Origin: Micromonospora zamorensis
GTDB taxonomy: Bacteria > Actinomycetota > Actinomycetes > Mycobacteriales > Micromonosporaceae
DNA length: 64,000 nt
Direction: 5' to 3'
NCBI RefSeq assembly: GCF_900090275.1
Contig: NZ_LT607755.1
Span: forward strand, 1,302,001 to 1,366,000
Shown: positions 54,709 to 63,068 of the stretch, piece by piece
Numbering within the stretch: the stretch's first letter is position 1
Layout: each line of letters starts with the position of its first letter
Made by a program: the position numbers and the translations under genes
The notes under the pieces: model-generated
Seen by the model: the letters and a program-made list of their open reading frames with translations, nothing else
Database searches by the model: none
Told to the model about the DNA's origin: nothing

Positions 54709-55758
54709 ATGTCCGTGCTGTCCACGTTGCGTCACCCGATCGTCGCCGCCCCGATGGCCGGCGGCCCGTCCACGCCGGCGCTCGCGGCAGCCGTCTCCGC
54801 GGCCGGTGGGCTGGGCTTCCTGGCCGCCGGGATGATCGACACCGGCCGGCTGGTCGCGGACGTCGCCGAGGTTCGTGCGCGCACCGACCGGCCGTTCGGC
54901 GTCAACCTCTTCCTGCCCGACCCCGGCGGCGTCGACGAGGCCGCCATCCAGGCGTACGCGCAACGGCTCGCCCCGCTGGCCGCCGAGCGCGGGGTGAGCC
55001 TGGGCGCACCGGTGGGCGGCGACGACGCGTACCCGGAAAAGCTGGCCGCGCTGCTCGCGGACCCGGTGCCGGTCGTGTCCTTCGTGTTCGGGCTGCCCGA
55101 TCGGGCGGTGGTGGCCGCCCTGCGCGAGCGGGGCACCGAGGTGTGGGCCACGGTCACCCGCCCGGACGCCGCGACGGCCGCCGCGGGCCTGGGGGTGGAC
55201 GCGGTGGTGGTGCAGGGCACCGAGGCCGGTGGGCATCGTGGCGGCCTGCCGGACGACGACGACTACGCGTTGCTTCCGTTGCTCCGCCTGGTCGCCGCTG
55301 GTTGCGACCTGCCGCTGGTGGCGGCGGGCGGCATCGTCGACGGCCCCGCGGTGGCCGCCGTGCTGGCTGCCGGCGCCGCCGCCGCGCAGCTCGGCACGGC
55401 GTTCCTGCGCTGCCCGGAGGCGGGCAGCTCGCCGATGCACCGGGCGGCGGTGGCCGGTGCCGCGCCGACCGCGTTGACCCGGTCGTTCAGCGGCAAGCGG
55501 GCCCGTGGCGTGGCCAACGACTTCCTGCGTCAGCACGACGCGGCAGCGCCGATTGGCTACCCCCAGGTGCTGCACCTGACGCGTCCGCTGCTCGCCGCCG
55601 CCCGCCGCGACGGGGACGCGTCGGTCGCCAACCTGTGGGCCGGGCAGGCGCACCCGCTGGCCCGGGACCTGCCGGCGGCCGAAGTGGTCACCGAGGTGAG
55701 CGCCGGGGCGCGGGCGGCGCTCGCCGCAGTGCTCGAGCGGTCGACCCGCTGGGGATGA
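54709..55758 (+). CDS. Nitronate monooxygenase-like flavoenzyme
   Basis: A 349-residue TIM-barrel FMN enzyme. PIVAAPMAGGPSTPALAAAV and GGLGFLAAGM form the N-terminal flavin-binding part; GTEAGGHRGG carries the catalytic-loop His of nitronate monooxygenase-like enzymes; VAAGGIVDG and AAQLGTAFLRCPEA bind phosphate. By family it oxidises nitronates or acts as an enoyl reductase; the substrate is uncertain. ATG 54709 is used; CAGGAT lies six bases upstream, suggesting a leaderless transcript. Confidence 0.85.
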   Translation: MSVLSTLRHPIVAAPMAGGPSTPALAAAVSAAGGLGFLAAGMIDTGRLVADVAEVRARTDRPFGVNLFLPDPGGVDEAAIQAYAQRLAPLAAERGVSLGAPVGGDDAYPEKLAALLADPVPVVSFVFGLPDRAVVAALRERGTEVWATVTRPDAATAAAGLGVDAVVVQGTEAGGHRGGLPDDDDYALLPLLRLVAAGCDLPLVAAGGIVDGPAVAAVLAAGAAAAQLGTAFLRCPEAGSSPMHRAAVAGAAPTALTRSFSGKRARGVANDFLRQHDAAAPIGYPQVLHLTRPLLAAARRDGDASVANLWAGQAHPLARDLPAAEVVTEVSAGARAALAAVLERSTRWG

Positions 55759-55813
55759 CCAGGACGCCGGCAACCGGCCCTGCCGGGCCGGGGCGGGCGG
55801 GCCGGAGACCCGT

Positions 55814-55819
55814 TAGAGT
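55814..55819 (+). promoter_or_regulatory. -10 element of a leaderless start
   Basis: TAGAGT ends six bases before the GTG at 55826, the spacing of leaderless actinobacterial mRNAs; no Shine-Dalgarno is present. Confidence 0.45.
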
Positions 55820-55825
55820 CTCGCC

Positions 55826-56911
55826 GTGATCGAGATCGGTGCGCAGGTCGAGCTGTCCCACCCACCCGACCGGGTCTGGCTCGCACTGACCGATCGGCAG
55901 CTGCTCGGCCGGTGGTTCGCCGACGCCGACACGGTGGAGGGCGTACCGGACCGGCTGTTGCTGCACACGGCCGGGTTGCCCGGCTTCGAGGCCAACGTCG
56001 AGGTCGAGGTGACCGAGCGGCGGGAGCCGGAACTCCTCGTCCTGGCCTGCGACGAGGCCGGCCGGCTCAGCGAGCTGACCTGTGCGGTCACCGCCACCAG
56101 GCAGGGCTGTCGGCTGGAGATTCGGGAGGTCACCACGCACGGCGCGTGGTCCGCCGAACAGCACGATCCACGCGAGCAGCAACTCCGGCAGGCGCTGACC
56201 GTACGGTTGCCGGCGATCCTCGACTGGCTCGCCTTCCAGCAGGTCGATCTGCGCCGCGGCGACGGCGGGATGACGGCGGAACTGCCGTTGGTCGGCGTGT
56301 CGGGTGGGCCCTCCCGTGCCCGTCGCCGTCGCCGGCAGGTGGCCGCCGCGCTGGTCGGGGTGGTGGCCGTCGGAGGGGTGGCGGCGTGGGTGGCGCTTCC
56401 GGCCGGATCGGAGCAGCGCGCCGCGCCGCCCGCGACCCCGTCGCCGTCGCCGTCCGCGACACCCGTCGAGGTCGCCGCCACGCCGCGGCCGACGACCTCG
56501 GTACGCCCCTCGCGAACGGCCGCGTCGCCGACCGTCCGCCCGAGCCGGAGCCCGTCGGCGAAGCCCTCGCTGACCCTCACGTCGGCGCCGCCGCCCCCAC
56601 CGCCGCTGACGGCCAGCTACGACACCGACTCCAGCCGCCTGTTCGGCTACACCGGCGAAGTGGTGCTCGGCAACCGCGCCGCCACCGCCGTGGACGGCTG
56701 GGTGGTGGTGGTCAGCCTCGCCGACGGCAGCACCGTGGACGACGTCGACGGCGCGGACTGGCGACAGAACGGGCGGTCGGTCACCTTCACCGGGGCGGCC
56801 GTGCCCGCCGGTGGGTCGCAGACGTTCCGCTTCGACGTACGCGACAACCGGCCGAAGGCCCGGGAACCGGAGACCTGCACGGTGGACGGTAACCCCTGCG
56901 CCGGCCTCTGA
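55826..56911 (+). CDS. SRPBCC (AHSA1-like) protein fused to TM helix and CBM2-like domain
   Basis: A 361-residue fusion. Residues 1-145 are an AHSA1/SRPBCC-like domain (IEIGAQVELSHPPDRVWLAL and the late AILDWLAFQQVD). A single membrane helix (about 172-192, VAAALVGVVAVGGVAAWVAL) follows, then a Pro/Ser/Thr linker (about 200-255) and an external beta domain (about 260-361) with GYTGEVVLGNRAATAVDGWV and VVSLADGST, resembling CBM2-type domains. A disulphide pair (CTVDGNPC) closes it. The combination of a cytoplasmic ligand-binding domain with a wall- or sugar-binding tail is unusual. It has no RBS and a TAGAGT box before the GTG. Confidence 0.7.
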   Translation: MIEIGAQVELSHPPDRVWLALTDRQLLGRWFADADTVEGVPDRLLLHTAGLPGFEANVEVEVTERREPELLVLACDEAGRLSELTCAVTATRQGCRLEIREVTTHGAWSAEQHDPREQQLRQALTVRLPAILDWLAFQQVDLRRGDGGMTAELPLVGVSGGPSRARRRRRQVAAALVGVVAVGGVAAWVALPAGSEQRAAPPATPSPSPSATPVEVAATPRPTTSVRPSRTAASPTVRPSRSPSAKPSLTLTSAPPPPPPLTASYDTDSSRLFGYTGEVVLGNRAATAVDGWVVVVSLADGSTVDDVDGADWRQNGRSVTFTGAAVPAGGSQTFRFDVRDNRPKAREPETCTVDGNPCAGL

Positions 56912-56913
56912 CC

Positions 56914-56919
56914 TAGGCT
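56914..56919 (+). promoter_or_regulatory. -10 element of a leaderless start
   Basis: TAGGCT lies six bases before the ATG at 56926, immediately after the previous stop codon, suggesting an internal leaderless promoter. Confidence 0.45.
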
Positions 56920-56925
56920 GCGGTC

Positions 56926-57597
56926 ATGGCACTGCTGCACCGGGCCACGCTGCGCCCCACGAAGCTCGACCTGCTGGCGGCCTGGCTGCCCAGCCAACCC
57001 TGGTTCCTCGGGCCGACCGACGTCGCTGGCGAACTGGCCGGCGTTACCGGCGGCCTGACCGGCGCCGATGTGGTGAGTCGGGGCGCGTACCGCTTCGACG
57101 ACCCGGCCGACGAGGTCGGCATCGAGACGATGCTGGTCGGCACCGCCGACGGGCCGGTCCACCAGGTCCCGCTCACCTACCGCTCCGCGCCCCTCGACGG
57201 TGCCGACGACTGGCTGGTCGGCACCACCGAGCACTCGGTGCTCGGCACGCGCTGGGTGTACGACGGCTGCGCGGACCCGGTCTACGCCGCCGCGCTCGCC
57301 CACGCGATCCTCGCCGGTGGTGGCCAGGCGGAGCAGTACTTCGAGGTGGACGGTCGGCGTGAGGTGCGTGAGTCGACCGTGACGATCGCCGTCAGCGGCG
57401 CCGGGGACGCCGACGCGGCGTCGGTGGGCGCCGTGCGTCGGGTGGTCGACGAGGACAACACCACCATCGTCACCGACTCCGCCGACCTGGTCGTCGTCCG
57501 TCGGCCGGGCGCGGGCGACGCCACCGGGCCCACCCTGCTCGGCAGTTGGAACGGGCAGCCGACGAGCGTGCCGCTGGCGTACGCCAGAACGCGGTGA
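56926..57597 (+). CDS. Maltokinase N-terminal cap-like domain protein
   Basis: A 223-residue protein resembling the N-terminal cap of trehalose-specific maltokinase (ATLRPTKLDLLAAWLPSQPW, FLGPTDVAGEL, and DGPVHQVPLTYRSAPLDGAD), but with no kinase domain. The maltokinase cap binds or positions sugar-related ligands; a free-standing cap of this kind is known in actinobacteria and has no clear function. It is followed by a 17-bp terminator. Confidence 0.75.
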   Translation: MALLHRATLRPTKLDLLAAWLPSQPWFLGPTDVAGELAGVTGGLTGADVVSRGAYRFDDPADEVGIETMLVGTADGPVHQVPLTYRSAPLDGADDWLVGTTEHSVLGTRWVYDGCADPVYAAALAHAILAGGGQAEQYFEVDGRREVRESTVTIAVSGAGDADAASVGAVRRVVDEDNTTIVTDSADLVVVRRPGAGDATGPTLLGSWNGQPTSVPLAYARTR

Positions 57598-57601
57598 GCG
57601 T

Positions 57602-57637
57602 GCGGTGGGCGGCCCGACGAGTCGGACCGCCCACCGC
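57602..57637. terminator. Bidirectional terminator
   Basis: Arms 57602-57618 and 57621-57637 form a stem with one C/A mismatch and a short loop, between the cap-like gene and the convergent GH87-like gene (stop at 57640). Confidence 0.8.
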
Positions 57638-57639
57638 GT

Positions 57640-59676
57640 TCACCAGTGCGCCGGAGGCGGGGGCGGCGACACGGGTGGCCGGTCGTCGCAGGTGATGGTG
57701 TTGGGCAGCAGCCACGGGGCGAGCCAACCGCCGTCGTTGCCGCCGAGGTCGGTCAGTGTGAACTCCGAACCGGCCGGGGTGAAGTGGAACGAACCGCAGT
57801 TGTTGACGCCGACAGCGCCCACGTTGCGGGCGTCCACGTTGGCGAACGAGGCGGACCCCGCCGTACGGGCGCTGAGGACCGAGGTGCCGGTGCCGTCGAC
57901 CCGGACGTCCCGGAACCGCACGTTGCTGATCGAGTAGAGGTCCTTCACCGGCCAGTCGCTGACCAGCATGATCGCGTTGTACGTGCTGTCGAGGTACGCG
58001 TCACCGGTCACCTGGACGTCCGCGTCGATGCTCCGGTCCAGGGCGAAGATCCAGATCGCGCCCAGCCCGATGTTCCAGTTCAGCTCGTACGTGCCGGCGC
58101 GGGCGGTGGTGTTGTTGGTGAACCGCAGGTGCCCGGTGAACGGCTCCGCGCCGAAGCGGGAACCCGCGTGGATGGCGCTGCCCTCGCGGACCGGGTCGGC
58201 GACGAGGTTGTGCGAGACGGTGGTGTCCGTGCCGCCGTAGATGGCGATGCCGTTGGCCAGCGTCGGTGACTGCACGGTGTTGTGGTCGAACGTGTTGCGC
58301 GCGTTCGCCGTCTTCTCCGACCACATCGCCAGGCCGTCGTCGCCGGTGTTGCGGACGAAGTTGTGGGCCACGACAGAGTCGGTCACACCAGTGTGGAAGT
58401 TGAGCGCGTCGGCGATCTGGTCGACGATGATGTTGTTGGTGACCCGGACGTTGCGCATCGGCCCGTCGAACCACACGCCCACCTTGGTGTGGTGCAGGTA
58501 GAGCCCGTCGATGGTCGAGTCGCTCATCGCGCCACCGATCGCGTTGACCTGGTCGGTGTCGATGCGTTCCCGGACGTCTCCCTCGATCGCGAAGCCGGAG
58601 AGGTGGACGTTGCGGCTGCCGCCGTCGGCGGCGTCGCGGCCGTAGAACCCGACGCCGGTGTGCACCGAGCCGTCCGGTGCGGGGGTCGGCAGGGCGACCT
58701 CACGGCCCTTGATGATGGTGTGCCAGTTGCCGGCGCCCTCGATGGTCACGTCGTCGACGGTGATGTGCCGGTTGACCTGGTAGGTGCCCGGCGGGATGTA
58801 GACCTTGAGGTGGGTGCGCCTGGCGAAGGCGATGGCCCGGTCCAGCGCGTCGGCGGAGTCCCGCCGGCCGGTGGGATCGGCCCCGAAGGCCAGCACGTTC
58901 GCCGCGAGCAGCCGGACGTGCGGCGGCGCGACCAACTCGGAGTCGAGCAGGTCGATGACGGTCCAGGCGGCGGCACTGCCGGGCGGCGCGGTGAGCCGGA
59001 TCTTGTCGCCGGCCCGGTAGGTGCGGCCGAGCAGGAGCCGCTGCTCGTCGTAGAACTGGCCGGGCCGGAACGGCGTGCTGATGCTCGGGGCCGGCGTGGT
59101 GGCCGACGGCACGCACTGGCACTCGGTGATCCACCAGTCCGGGTGCAGCAGCCCGGCCTGTGGGTCGTTGGTGAACGGGTACTGGTTGTAGAGCCACGAG
59201 TACTGCGACGTGAGCGTCATGGTGCGCACGTGCTTGCCGTTGACCGCGACCCGCAACGGAGCGGTGATCCCGCCGCCCTGCGGCGCGTCCGGGATGCTGT
59301 ACCGCACGGTGATCCCGTTGGCCGCGCTGGGCAGGACGAACTCCACGTACTCGCCGGGGGTGAGCCGGACCGCCCGGCGGCCGGAGGCCTCCGCGGGCAG
59401 GGTGTAGGCGGACCGGTCGGGGCCGATGACCTCGCCGGTGGTGCGGGCGTTTTCCGCCTCCTGCTCGACGAAGTCGACGTCCGCGCCGCGCCCGGCGACC
59501 AACGCCGGGTCGAGAGCGGCCCGGGTGACGACCGGCTGGGCGCCGGCGGACGCGGATGGACTGGCGGTGGCCACTGTGGGCCCGGCGACCAGTACGGCGA
59601 GGCCGGCCGCGAGCGCGACAGCGGTGCCGCCGGGCCGGCCGGGGCGTCCCCGCGCCGGCATGAGGCTGCGAAACAT
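57640..59676 (-). CDS. Secreted GH87-like alpha-1,3-glucanase (mycodextranase-like)
   Basis: A 678-residue secreted enzyme. The signal peptide is about 1-39. Residues 66-250 form a CBM35/6-like beta domain (VDFVEQEAENARTTGEVIGP). A right-handed beta-helix starts near 260 (NVLAFGADPTGRRDSADALD) and holds Asp423 (IADALNFHTG) and the Asp446-Asp447 pair (RNTGDDGLAMW), matching the Asp...Asp-Asp arrangement of GH87 enzymes. These hydrolyse alpha-1,3-glucans or mycodextran of fungi. AGGAGGG precedes ATG 59676; the open frame upstream crosses the NYN gene region and is not used. Substrate is inferred. Confidence 0.78.
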   Translation of the reverse strand: MFRSLMPARGRPGRPGGTAVALAAGLAVLVAGPTVATASPSASAGAQPVVTRAALDPALVAGRGADVDFVEQEAENARTTGEVIGPDRSAYTLPAEASGRRAVRLTPGEYVEFVLPSAANGITVRYSIPDAPQGGGITAPLRVAVNGKHVRTMTLTSQYSWLYNQYPFTNDPQAGLLHPDWWITECQCVPSATTPAPSISTPFRPGQFYDEQRLLLGRTYRAGDKIRLTAPPGSAAAWTVIDLLDSELVAPPHVRLLAANVLAFGADPTGRRDSADALDRAIAFARRTHLKVYIPPGTYQVNRHITVDDVTIEGAGNWHTIIKGREVALPTPAPDGSVHTGVGFYGRDAADGGSRNVHLSGFAIEGDVRERIDTDQVNAIGGAMSDSTIDGLYLHHTKVGVWFDGPMRNVRVTNNIIVDQIADALNFHTGVTDSVVAHNFVRNTGDDGLAMWSEKTANARNTFDHNTVQSPTLANGIAIYGGTDTTVSHNLVADPVREGSAIHAGSRFGAEPFTGHLRFTNNTTARAGTYELNWNIGLGAIWIFALDRSIDADVQVTGDAYLDSTYNAIMLVSDWPVKDLYSISNVRFRDVRVDGTGTSVLSARTAGSASFANVDARNVGAVGVNNCGSFHFTPAGSEFTLTDLGGNDGGWLAPWLLPNTITCDDRPPVSPPPPPAHW

Positions 59677-59882
59677 CGGTGACCCTCCTGGGTGGGTGGT
59701 GGTGGAGGTCCGCCCGGCGTTCCCCCGACGCCCGACATTGATCGTCATGATGCAGCACCACACATCGCACTGCAAGACGTCTATCGAACAATGAAAATAA
59801 CGGGCTATCAGGCCGCAAGAAATGGACGGTCGTCGAGTTGAGGTGTCGCGCGTCGCCTGCCCCGCCCAGCTCACGCCGGGCG

Positions 59883-59888
59883 TAGGCT
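59883..59888 (+). promoter_or_regulatory. -10 element of a leaderless start
   Basis: TAGGCT lies seven bases before the GTG at 59896; there is no Shine-Dalgarno, so the NYN gene is probably leaderless. Confidence 0.4.
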
Positions 59889-59895
59889 GGCCCCC

Positions 59896-60999
59896 GTGGA
59901 TCAAGAAGACCGGATCGCCCTTTTCCTCGACTACGAAAACCTCGCGTTGGGCGCACGCGACAACCGTGGCGGCGCGGACTTCGACTTCCGGCCCATCGCC
60001 GACGCGCTGGCCGAACGAGGCCGTGTCGTGGTCCGCCGTGCGTACGCCGACTGGTCGTACTTCGACGAGGACCGCCGGATGCTCACCCGGTCCCACGTCG
60101 AGCTGATCGAGATTCCGCAACGGATGGGCGCGTCCCGTAAGAACGCCGCGGACATCAAGATGGCCGTCGACGCGATCGAGCTGGCCTTCGAGCGGGACTA
60201 CATCTCGACGTTCGTGATCTGCAGTGGCGACAGCGACTTCACCCCGCTGGTGCACAAGCTCCGCGAGCTGAACAAGCGGGTCATCGGTGTCGGGGTCGAG
60301 GGCTCCACGTCGGCACTGCTCCCACCGGCCTGCGACGAGTTCCTCTACTACGACCGGCTGGAGGGTGTGGACATCCCGCCGACCCGCAGCCGACGGGGCC
60401 GTTCCAGCCGGCCGGCCGGCACGGACCAGCGCCCGCCCGAGCCGGAGCAGGAGCTCGAACGGGAGCGCGAGCCCGAGGTGGACCGTCGACCCGCCGGCGA
60501 AGAGCCGGGACGGGACGTCGACGCACTCGCCGTGCTGGTCGCCCAGACCGTGGCCGGGTTGCAGGGCAGCGCCAACGGCGACGTCACCGCCTCCCGGCTC
60601 AAGCGCACCCTGCTGCGCAAGGACCCGACGTTCAGTGAGTCCGACTACGGCTTCCGCACCTTTGGGGAACTGCTGCGGCACCTCGCCGAGCAGACCGTGA
60701 TCGAGCTGGCCGAGGGACCCGCGAAGGGTGACCCCGAGGTCTCGCTGCCCGAACACGGCGACCGGGAGGTGGCCTTCGGGTTGCTCCGCGGTGTGGTGGC
60801 CGAGCTGGGCAGCAGCGGAAACCCGGTGGCGCTGTCCGGGTTGAAGAACCAGCTTCGCCGGGCCCGCCCCGACTTCAGCGAGAAGAAGCTCGGCTACCGC
60901 AGCTTCCTCCAGTTTTGCAAGGCCGCGGCTACCGGGGGAGTGGTCGATCTGCGCTGGAGCCCGGAAGCCGACGATTACCTGCTCACCACCCAGGGATGA
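59896..60999 (+). CDS. NYN (PIN-like) RNase domain with OST-HTH/LOTUS domains
   Basis: A 367-residue cytoplasmic protein. The NYN domain (about 5-150) has the acidic PIN-type residues Asp12 (LFLDYENLA), Asp86 and Asp92 (NAADIKMAVDAIE) and Asp112/Asp114 (CSGDSDFTPLV). A charged linker (about 165-205) follows. Two regions, about 210-275 (DVTASRLKRTLLRKDPTFSE, GFRTFGELLRHL) and 285-360 (LKNQLRRARPDFSEKKLGYR, SFLQFCKAA), match OST-HTH/LOTUS RNA-binding domains. The whole resembles LabA/DUF88 proteins that cut or bind RNA. GTG 59896 is used. Confidence 0.88.
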   Translation: MDQEDRIALFLDYENLALGARDNRGGADFDFRPIADALAERGRVVVRRAYADWSYFDEDRRMLTRSHVELIEIPQRMGASRKNAADIKMAVDAIELAFERDYISTFVICSGDSDFTPLVHKLRELNKRVIGVGVEGSTSALLPPACDEFLYYDRLEGVDIPPTRSRRGRSSRPAGTDQRPPEPEQELEREREPEVDRRPAGEEPGRDVDALAVLVAQTVAGLQGSANGDVTASRLKRTLLRKDPTFSESDYGFRTFGELLRHLAEQTVIELAEGPAKGDPEVSLPEHGDREVAFGLLRGVVAELGSSGNPVALSGLKNQLRRARPDFSEKKLGYRSFLQFCKAAATGGVVDLRWSPEADDYLLTTQG

Positions 61000-61021
61000 G
61001 CACCGCCGCCGGTCACTCCCT

Positions 61022-61037
61022 GTGATGTTCACATCAC
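61022..61037 (+). terminator. Short hairpin after the NYN gene
   Basis: GTGATGT (61022-61028) and ACATCAC (61031-61037) flank TC; CCC and GGG just outside extend pairing with a bulge. It lies 23 bp after the stop. A short stem, so terminator activity is uncertain. Confidence 0.45.
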
Positions 61038-61278
61038 GGGCGAGGGTCACTCGCCGCACCCGGCCCCTCGGGGCAGGGCGGGTCGGCAAGCACCCTGACC
61101 GGTGTACTCAGCGATATCTCATATCCGCCTGATCCGCCACTCAGGGCGGGAAGGATCCGCCCTCGCGGTTCCTCCCTGTCACCAGATCGGTCGAAGTACG
61201 CCTGAATTATGGCTATCGCCCTGGTATCCACCCGCCTGCGCCGTACCCTCGACGCAAAAATTGCTATACGGTCGGCGA

Positions 61279-61500
61279 ATGAAGGTCGAGGAGCATTGGT
61301 GGAACGGAGACACGACCCCGCGCGGGCGCCGGGACGTGTATATCCGTACTGACGGGCAGGGTTGGGAGGTCCGCGCCCAGATCGGTGGGGCGTCGGGTCG
61401 TGAGCGGGTGCAGCAGTGCCCAAGCCGGGCCTCGGCGGCCATCCTCGCCGACGCCTGGCGCGGCACCCACCCTTCCTGGCGCGAGCTAAAGCAGCGCTGA
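61279..61500 (+). CDS. Small conserved-type hypothetical protein
   Basis: A 73-residue soluble protein beginning MKVEEHWWNGDTTPRGRRDV with YIRTDGQGWEVRAQIGGASG and ending WRELKQR. It resembles short proteins seen in Micromonosporaceae; no function is known. A TATACG box lies eight bases before the ATG and no RBS is seen, so the start may be leaderless. The open frame upstream is not used. Confidence 0.6.
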   Translation: MKVEEHWWNGDTTPRGRRDVYIRTDGQGWEVRAQIGGASGRERVQQCPSRASAAILADAWRGTHPSWRELKQR

Positions 61501-61563
61501 TCCGGCTCCGGGCCGGGCCGGCAACGCTCCTGGGCTCCAGCCCGGCGCGCTCGCCGGCCGGCC

Positions 61564-61670
61564 CGGTGCTCGGTGCCCAGCGGCCCGGCGTTCGGCACGT
61601 AGTGGTCCAGTGCTCGGTATCCAGCGGCCCGGCGTTCGGCCTGCAGTGGTCCGGTGCTCGGCATCCAGCC
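61564..61670. repeat. 44-bp tandem repeat, 2.4 copies
   Basis: Copies at 61564-61607 and 61608-61651, with a partial third at 61652-61670, share most bases (core CCAGCGGCCCGGCGTTCGGC). They are not separated by spacers. Confidence 0.75.
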
Positions 61671-61888
61671 CACTCCGCTGCGGTCGGCCGCCAGCGACGT
61701 CTTCACCGCTTCTGCGACATCACCTGCGCCATGTTTGCCGCAGGTGCCAGCACACGTCACGTTGCGACCGTCCCGATCGAGGCAGCCGCCTGTTTCCCTG
61801 AGGGCCGCGGTCGCCGAGGACGCTGGGTCTTTCTTGATCGGTTTGATGCGCAGTGGCGTCTGTGTACCGGTGTCCCCGCCGTCAGGCC

Positions 61889-62007
61889 GGGTACTCGGAG
61901 GTCCCCGATCGCGGGTGCTCGGAGGCGCCCGGTCATGGGTGCTCGGAGGCGCCCGGTCATGGGTGCTCGGAGGCACCCGGTCGAGGGTGTCGGAGGTTCC
62001 CGGTCGC
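61889..62007. repeat. 24-bp tandem repeat, about five copies
   Basis: Copies at 61889, 61913, 61937, 61961 and 61985 (the last 23 bp) follow GGGTGCTCGGAGGCGCCCGG plus 4 bases; the 2nd and 3rd are identical. It ends just before the small acidic gene. Confidence 0.8.
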
Positions 62008-62024
62008 GCCCGATGGAGGTCGCC

Positions 62025-62186
62025 ATGTCGCACGGTCCCGACGAGGAGAACCCCAGGCTCGACAAGGAGGTCCGGGAGGCCGAGAGTCGGCTCGGCGACG
62101 ACGCCAAGCCGTCGGACGACGCACTGACCGACGACGACGCCCGGGTGCCGGACGACGCCCCCTCCGAGCAGGACCCGGGCACCTGA
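62025..62186 (+). CDS. Small acidic protein, function unknown
   Basis: A 53-residue very acidic protein, MSHGPDEENPRLDKEVREAE to the end APSEQDPGT, with many Asp/Glu and no membrane helix. GGAGG (62015-62019) is five bases before ATG 62025. It lies directly after the 24-bp tandem repeat. No function is assigned. Confidence 0.55.
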   Translation: MSHGPDEENPRLDKEVREAESRLGDDAKPSDDALTDDDARVPDDAPSEQDPGT

Positions 62187-62519
62187 GCCGGACGAACCGT
62201 CCGTGAACCCGACACGTGCGCTCCCGACCGACCCGGCGCCGGCCGCCCGCCCGCCGGCGATGCCGCCAGCCCCGCCCGTCAGGCCGCCAGCCCGCCAGTC
62301 CACCGACTCTCAGGCCCTGATCGGCTCGGCTTTCTTGAAATCGGGGTATCGCAGGCGGTCTGACACCGCGACTTCATGAAAACCGAGTCGATCAACCGCA
62401 TGTAGGCAACCCGAGACGGGCAAATCGGGTGACGTGCCGTCGACGGTGCGCGGGTGGAACGCCCAGGGGCCTGCCCGGCGGAAGATGCCGGACAGGCCCG
62501 TGGCCGTAGGGAAAAGCGG
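62187..62519. other. Intergenic region
   Basis: This 333-bp gap contains the terminator of the DUF1062 gene (62467-62499). Otherwise only GC-rich low-complexity bases (GCCCGCC-type) are seen; no gene or known element. Confidence 0.5.
62467..62499 (-). terminator. Terminator of the DUF1062 gene
   Basis: Arms 62467-62479 and 62487-62499 form a 13-bp stem with one mismatch and a 7-nt loop, 21 bp beyond the stop. Confidence 0.75.
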
Positions 62520-63068
62520 TCAGTGCTTGAGGGTGAACGTGAAGTCGCCGGAGAGCTTGCCGTTCAACCGGACCGCCGAAACGAGCTTCCCCTGGACGAT
62601 CAGTCTCTCGACCTCGCCTCGGGTAAGACCGCAACCTTCAGCGATCAGTCGTACTGGTCGGACCGGGATCCGCGCCGCGAAGCGGACCGAGACGTCGATC
62701 GTCTCGCCGTCCGGGTGATCCGATCCGCCGGTGTCGAGGCGCCAGGCGCCAGTCCAGTCGAGGGCGATGCGGTTGGCGCGCTGCACGTCCGGATCCTGGA
62801 GCAGATCGGCTGTCAGTCCAGGGTCGTTGCCGTGCAACCGGTCCAGCAACTCCGGTGGGATGGTGCGAACGGTCATTCGCTCCAGGACGGTGAGCTTTGC
62901 CGTCTCCCCGCAGGCGGTGCAGAGCGCGAGGAGCCAGACGTCGATGAGTTTGTGGTTGGCGTTGACTCGAAATTTTCCGCTTGGCCGGAGGCGTTCGGAC
63001 GCGCACGAGCGGCAACGGCGGTTGATGAGTGGCAGGCAGGTGGGCACGACGGCCCAGTTTCTGAGCAC
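62520..63068 (-). CDS. DUF1062 family protein
   Basis: A 182-residue protein of the DUF1062 family. The N-terminal zinc ribbon has two Cys pairs (CRSCASERLRPSGKFRVNAN, then LALCTACGETAKLT), followed by a helical region (PELLDRLHGNDPGLTADLL) and a C-terminal S4-like segment (GLTRGEVERLIVQGKLVSAV). The function is unknown; the S4-like end may bind RNA. The start is a GTG with no clear RBS. Confidence 0.85.
   Translation of the reverse strand: MLRNWAVVPTCLPLINRRCRSCASERLRPSGKFRVNANHKLIDVWLLALCTACGETAKLTVLERMTVRTIPPELLDRLHGNDPGLTADLLQDPDVQRANRIALDWTGAWRLDTGGSDHPDGETIDVSVRFAARIPVRPVRLIAEGCGLTRGEVERLIVQGKLVSAVRLNGKLSGDFTFTLKH

Larger units (their letters stand above)
61501..62024. other. Region with two tandem repeats
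   Basis: This 524-bp gap has a 44-bp repeat (61564-61670) and a 24-bp repeat (61889-62007). Long open frames cross it in all directions because of GC bias, but none has a good RBS, so no gene is called. Confidence 0.55.

Noticed and set aside
53178..55829. An 883-codon plus-strand frame and a long minus-strand frame (53542-55773)
   Set aside because: Both are Arg/Gly/Ala-rich shadows of the propeller and nitronate-monooxygenase genes, which have motifs, signal peptide and proper starts.
59677..61089. N-terminal extension of the GH87-like frame to 1149 codons
   Set aside because: It runs antisense through the NYN gene; the signal peptide and AGGAGGG RBS place the true start at 59676.
61564..62007. 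CRISPR array
   Set aside because: The repeats are directly adjacent with no unique spacers, and no cas genes occur in the window.
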